DNA of 64,000 nucleotides from Poriferisodalis sp965203655 (lineage in GTDB: Bacteria > Actinomycetota > Acidimicrobiia > Acidimicrobiales > Poriferisodalaceae), in assembly GCF_965203655.1 (NCBI RefSeq), contig NZ_CBDBDD010000007.1:8427-72426 (forward strand), in the 5' to 3' direction. The notes under the pieces are model-generated. The model was not told the DNA's origin and searched no databases. It saw only the letters and a list, made by a program, of their open reading frames with translations. Shown piece after piece: positions 60,733 through 64,000 of this stretch (position 1 is the stretch's first letter; each line of letters begins with the position of its first letter). Made by a program: the position numbers and the translations under genes.

Positions 60733-61044
60733 GTGTCTGAACAAGATCGTTCTCGCCTCTACGCTTGGTGGTGCGAGCAGGCCGACGAGTCGCTCGCCGA
60801 ATACGTCATGTCCTGTCTGAGCCCTGTGTCGCTTCCCGATCTCGCCACCAAGGACGACTTCAGGGTTCTCAAGAGCGACATAGCGCGTCTCGATACCGCG
60901 TTCGAGCGACTTGAGTCCAAGTTCGAGCGGCTCGTCGATGCCCGCGAGGCCGACCGCAAGGAAGCGCGGCATCAGTTCCGCTGGCTGGCCGGCATCGGCG
61001 TGTCGATCCTCGGCGTCGTGGTAGGGCTCGGCATTTTCTCGTAG
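60733..61044 (+). CDS. Coiled-coil protein with C-terminal membrane helix, paralogue A
   Basis: 103 residues: SEQDRSRLYAWWCEQADE, MSCLSPVSLPDLATKDD, a heptad region (LKSDIARLDTAFERLESKFE), ADRKEARHQFRWLAGI and a terminal helix. Shares layout and many residues with the gene at 62285. GTG 60733 with AAAGGA inside a hairpin (60705-60732). Function unknown. Confidence 0.7.
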   Translation: MSEQDRSRLYAWWCEQADESLAEYVMSCLSPVSLPDLATKDDFRVLKSDIARLDTAFERLESKFERLVDAREADRKEARHQFRWLAGIGVSILGVVVGLGIFS

Positions 61045-61277
61045 CGCTCGTCGGCACAGCCCCGACTCCAGCGCGCAGCCACACGGCCCCTCGACGCTCG
61101 GCGCCGCCGGCGTGATCGGCTGAGCGCCCCACAGCTTGCGCACCCCTGCTCCGCTCGAACAATGTCGCAAGCTCATGGCCGCCTGGGCCAACTTCGTCGC
61201 CCCCCGCCCCCGCCGACAGCGCCCGTGATGCAGAACCGCGTGTCGAGCCAGAGGCCGGTCCTCGTTGATGGGGCTGA

Positions 61278-61850
61278 TCAGAGATTCACGAGTTCCGGCG
61301 GCGCCCAAGCAGGCCAGCCTGATTGCCGCACGAGCAGGCCGTTTCGGTAGTGAGCGACGAGGCGGAACGGCGTCGATGCCGAAGTGTTGTCATAGACATG
61401 CGATTGGCCGGCTATCCGGACGGCAGCAGCGACATGGCCCCACAGTCGACGGTGGCGTGAACGGATCTTGTCCTCAGGAACTGCGTGGCCGCCGTTGGAG
61501 ACGCGATCTTCGACTCTGGCGACCGCAAAATCCTCTGGGACGATGACGACATGCAGGACAACGATGTAGCCGGATCGGGACGCGTTGCGCACAAGGCCGA
61601 CCTTGGACTCGTGCGAGAACACCGTCTCGGCCACAAATGATCGATGCGCTTGGATCAACTGCTCTCGGCGCTGTTCCGCCATCTGCGCCGCTTGGTAGGC
61701 GTGCTCACCTGGATCATCGGGCCATCGCTCGGCTGCGATCCGGTCGGCGTTGACGAACTCCAAAGACGAGGGTGCGAGCACGCGTTCAACAAAGGTCGTC
61801 TTGCCGGCACCGTTGGGACCCGCGATGACATGCAGCACCGGTGAGGTCAT
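61278..61850 (-). CDS. Zeta-toxin-like P-loop kinase
   Basis: 190 residues: Walker A AGPNGAGKTTF, NADRIAAERWP, SFVAETVFSHES and a C-terminal R-rich segment, typical of zeta/PezT-like kinases. ATG 61850 (GTG 61853 possible). It lies 32 nt after a ParD-like gene, forming a probable toxin-antitoxin pair. Confidence 0.82.
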   Translation of the reverse strand: MTSPVLHVIAGPNGAGKTTFVERVLAPSSLEFVNADRIAAERWPDDPGEHAYQAAQMAEQRREQLIQAHRSFVAETVFSHESKVGLVRNASRSGYIVVLHVVIVPEDFAVARVEDRVSNGGHAVPEDKIRSRHRRLWGHVAAAVRIAGQSHVYDNTSASTPFRLVAHYRNGLLVRQSGWPAWAPPELVNL

Positions 61851-61882
61851 CACGAGCTCCGCGATCAATCCTGGGGCCGCGG

Positions 61883-62233
61883 CTACGGCTGTCGAGTGAC
61901 GATGTTCCCGTCGTCGTCGAGTTCGACATACGAGCGGCCTTCGGCCGCGAACTCGTCGGCCAAGTTGAGGTCTCGGCGGCGCTGGTCGGTGCGTTCGGCC
62001 CATTCTGCCCGCACAACAGCCTGCTCTCGTTCGTTCAGGTCGTCGTAGGAAGCTCTGCATCCGAGCACCTGCTCGATCGCCTGGGTCGAGACGTTCGGCG
62101 CAGACTCGAGCTCCTTGCCGATCCGCGCCCAGTGGCTCACTTGCTGGGCGGCGCTGCGGCTCATCAGCGGTGCCAACGCAGTGGCGAGGGCATGGATGTC
62201 CTCATCGACTCGAATCGGTGTGCTTGTCGCCAC
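61883..62233 (-). CDS. ParD-like antitoxin partner of the zeta-type toxin
   Basis: 116 residues: IRVDEDIHALATALAPL followed by SRSAAQQVSHWARIGKELE, the ParD-like motif, and an acidic C-terminal half. GTG 62233 with GGGAGG upstream. A palindrome at 62255-62269 lies in the promoter region. Confidence 0.75.
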   Translation of the reverse strand: MATSTPIRVDEDIHALATALAPLMSRSAAQQVSHWARIGKELESAPNVSTQAIEQVLGCRASYDDLNEREQAVVRAEWAERTDQRRRDLNLADEFAAEGRSYVELDDDGNIVTRQP

Positions 62234-62254
62234 ACGACCACCTCCCAAGCAACT

Positions 62255-62269
62255 GTAGCAGATTGCTAC
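62255..62269. promoter_or_regulatory. Palindrome between the antitoxin and paralogue B
   Basis: GTAGCA-GAT-TGCTAC, a 6-bp inverted repeat in the short divergent region 62234-62284; a candidate operator. Confidence 0.55.
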
Positions 62270-62284
62270 CAACAGAAGCCCGCC

Positions 62285-62638
62285 GTGTCTGAAGAGGATC
62301 GCTCTCGCCTCTACGCTTGGTTCCGTGAGCAGCTCGACGAGCGCCGCGCGGAGTACATGATGTCGTGCCTCGCGCCCGCGCCGCTGTCGGACCTGGTGAC
62401 CAAGGAGCATCTTGAGAGGGTGCTGTCGTCGGCGTTCTCGGAGTTCGCGCTGAATCAGTCCGACTGGCGCGAAGCCGACCGCAAGCAAATCGCCGACGAG
62501 CGCGAGGCCGACCGTCAGGAGGCCCGCAAGCGTCACAGGTGGCTGGTGGGGATCGCTGTTGTGTTGGCGTTGGAGATCGTGGCGGCCGAGGCGGGCTGGT
62601 TGCAGCCGCTCACCGACCTGCTCACCGCGGCGTCCTGA
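62285..62638 (+). CDS. Coiled-coil protein with C-terminal membrane helix, paralogue B
   Basis: 117 residues: SEEDRSRLYAWFREQLDERR, EYMMSCLAPAPLSDLVTKEH, charged coil (ADRKQIADEREADRQEARK), RHRWLVGIAVVLALEIV helix and a short tail. Paralogue of 60733-61044; flanking sequence after each stop is also similar. GTG 62285. Function unknown. Confidence 0.72.
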   Translation: MSEEDRSRLYAWFREQLDERRAEYMMSCLAPAPLSDLVTKEHLERVLSSAFSEFALNQSDWREADRKQIADEREADRQEARKRHRWLVGIAVVLALEIVAAEAGWLQPLTDLLTAAS

Positions 62639-62938
62639 TCCGCTGAGCGGTTCGCGGCTCGCGCACCCTGCTCCGTTCGAGCAGGCGCCCTGGGGGCGAC
62701 GTCAGTGCGCGATCTGGGCCGGCCGAAAATTCCCCTATGACGCGGCGGCGAAGGCCGTTACACTGGTCCTGTTCCGCGTATCTCGCGTATGCGGATCACC
62801 AGGTGGGGCCCACTGGGTGCGAATGCGCTGCGGTGAGCCCTTCAACCGGTCGGCGCTGTCACAAACCGCGGCGACGCGGGGTTTGACAATGCAGAGCGGG
62901 AGCATCTCCCGTCGTACAGAACAAGGAGAAAAGGAACC
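62639..62938 (+). promoter_or_regulatory. 300-bp leader region of the second surface-protein gene
   Basis: Contains TACACT (near 62760) as a possible -10 box, a segment like 61133-61160 at its start, and at 62919-62938 the same GAACAAGGAGAAAAGGAACC as copy 3 of the leader repeat, which supplies the RBS. No gene seen in the stretch. Confidence 0.55.
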
Positions 62939-64000
62939 TTGACTATTCGAACGAAGCGGCGTGGCAGGCGCTCGCTCGCAGCGATCTTGGCGGCGATGCT
63001 GATGGCATCGGTGCTCGCGGTCGTAGCGGGGTCCCCGGCCCAAGCCGCTAACACTTCTTTCGAGGTGAAGACCGATCACGACAACAACGCGGCCACCGAC
63101 ATGGTCCGTGAGTTCGCTGGTCAGGATCGCTACGACACGGCGCTGCGGCTGGCGAAGAACTTCGCTCAGTCCAAGGGCGGCCTTGGTGCTGTTCCGAATG
63201 CGTTCGTGTCGTCGGGCGAGACGTTGATCGACTCCATCTCGGTTGCCGGCCTGGCCGGCTATGTGGACGCCCCGATCCTGCTGACCCCCTCGGGCAGCCT
63301 GCACGGCGGCGTCGCTGATTTCATCGAGGACTACGGCGTGAGCACGGTGTACGTGCTGGGCGGCTCTGCTGCTGTGGCCGACTCGGTGGCGGCTGCCATC
63401 GAGGGGCTCGACGGGAAGCCGAAGGTGATGCGCGTCGCGGGCGACGACCGCTACGCGACGGCTGCGGCGACTGCGTCGATGATCGACGCGAATTCGTCGT
63501 GGTGCGGCACCGACGCGGTGTCAGCAGTGCTCATCAACGGCTCCTCGGACATGCTGTCCTACGGCGTGGCGGTGCAGACGATCGCCTATCGCCTGCAGCT
63601 TCCTGTGCTGATGACGGCTGCTGACGAGCTGCCTGACGCGACGGCGGAGTTCATCACCGAGAACGATGTGGAGCATGTCGAGATCATCGGCGGCACCGGC
63701 GCGGTGTCTGCTGAGGTCGAGGCGGCGCTGACCACGCTCGGTGTGGACACCGTGGCGCGGGTCGCCGGCGACTCTGCTGCGGCTGTGTCGGTGGAGCTGG
63801 CCAAGATGGCCGGCAACGGCTGCAGCGACAGCCTGGGCTTGGTGTCCAACAACCGCGTGGCTTTGGTGCGCGGCAACCCTGACGGGGTTGTGGCTGCCCC
63901 GGTGCTGTCTTCCAGCCTCGAGAGCGGGCTGTTGGTGCCGCCGCTGGTGGTCGGTGACAGCCTGCCGGCGTCGGTGCGCGACTACCTCGCCGCGACGCCC
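62939..64000 (+). CDS. Secreted CW_binding_2 surface protein, paralogue (partial, runs off right edge)
   Basis: 354 residues visible from TTG 62939. Signal peptide almost the same as in the gene at 56236 (RRSLAAILAAMLMASVLAVV, cleavage after GSPAQA), then CW_binding_2 repeats (AGQDRYDTALRLAK, AGDDRYATAAATAS). About 80-90% identical to the first copy over this part by eye. The 3' end lies outside the window. Confidence 0.88.
   Translation, partial: MTIRTKRRGRRSLAAILAAMLMASVLAVVAGSPAQAANTSFEVKTDHDNNAATDMVREFAGQDRYDTALRLAKNFAQSKGGLGAVPNAFVSSGETLIDSISVAGLAGYVDAPILLTPSGSLHGGVADFIEDYGVSTVYVLGGSAAVADSVAAAIEGLDGKPKVMRVAGDDRYATAAATASMIDANSSWCGTDAVSAVLINGSSDMLSYGVAVQTIAYRLQLPVLMTAADELPDATAEFITENDVEHVEIIGGTGAVSAEVEAALTTLGVDTVARVAGDSAAAVSVELAKMAGNGCSDSLGLVSNNRVALVRGNPDGVVAAPVLSSSLESGLLVPPLVVGDSLPASVRDYLAATP

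Noticed and set aside
60393..60740. Plus-strand 115-codon frame across the third leader repeat
   Set aside because: It runs through repeat and hairpin sequence, lacks a convincing RBS, and looks non-coding.

Overview
The window is high-GC DNA from an actinobacterium. The content fits a deep, free-living lineage such as the Acidimicrobiia: three WhiB regulators, an F420-type PPOX enzyme, DUF4244 next to tad genes, a GlnR-like regulator, TatA, a solitary MreB, frequent GTG starts and many apparently leaderless promoters. The phylum is well supported; the class is an inference. There are no rRNA genes. I see two regular tRNAs (Pro-CGG and selenocysteine) and one tRNA-like RNA.

Layout. 1-6494 (mostly minus): cyclophilin, Aat, an ethylmalonyl-CoA-mutase-type B12 enzyme, then a membrane operon with two tandem HTTM genes. 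The second HTTM gene is fused to a DCC thiol-redox domain and runs off the left edge. 6672-12673: aspartate kinase and Asd, a beta-hydroxyacid dehydrogenase, tRNA-Pro between inverted REP-like repeats, a lone receiver domain, an NfeD-like protein and WhiB. 12752-17380 (minus): mrp, selA, a tRNA-like RNA and selB; the true selC is at 27285-27380. So the cell makes selenocysteine, although no selenoprotein was recognised here. 17558-26995: ErpA, an odd 2Fe-2S/molybdenum-hydroxylase fusion, small enzymes, glnA with a GlnR-type regulator, divergent GSII, NAD synthetase and a group-2 sigma factor.

27546-31229 is a compact tad/Flp pilus locus (tadZ-tadA-tadB-tadC-DUF4244-tadE). 31429-32707 holds two WhiB genes, tatA and a hypothetical. 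32746-39814 is a complete phosphate module: a Pho box of 11-bp repeats, pstSCAB, phoU and a SenX3/RegX3-like two-component pair. 39831-47634 is ordinary: MFS protein, DUF2342 protein, SDR, MoaE, MreB, HEAT protein and a PDZ-Lon protease.

From 47707 to the right edge the DNA is accessory in character. It has a Fic protein with a palindromic operator, a DddP-like M24 enzyme, two VapBC-type pairs, a DUF4143 ATPase, HipBA, an unrecognised overlapping gene pair, an NYN nuclease behind a terminator-like leader, a zeta-type toxin with a ParD-like partner, two paralogous coiled-coil membrane proteins, and two near-identical secreted cell-wall-binding-repeat proteins. Both surface-protein genes start with TTG, and a repeated leader sequence recurs here in four copies, which points to local duplication and recombination.

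The points most worth following up are the linker-less tRNA-like RNA between selA and selB, the two genes that seem to start at CTG overlapping the upstream TGA, the repeated leader/surface-protein region, and the terminator-RBS arrangement before the NYN gene.
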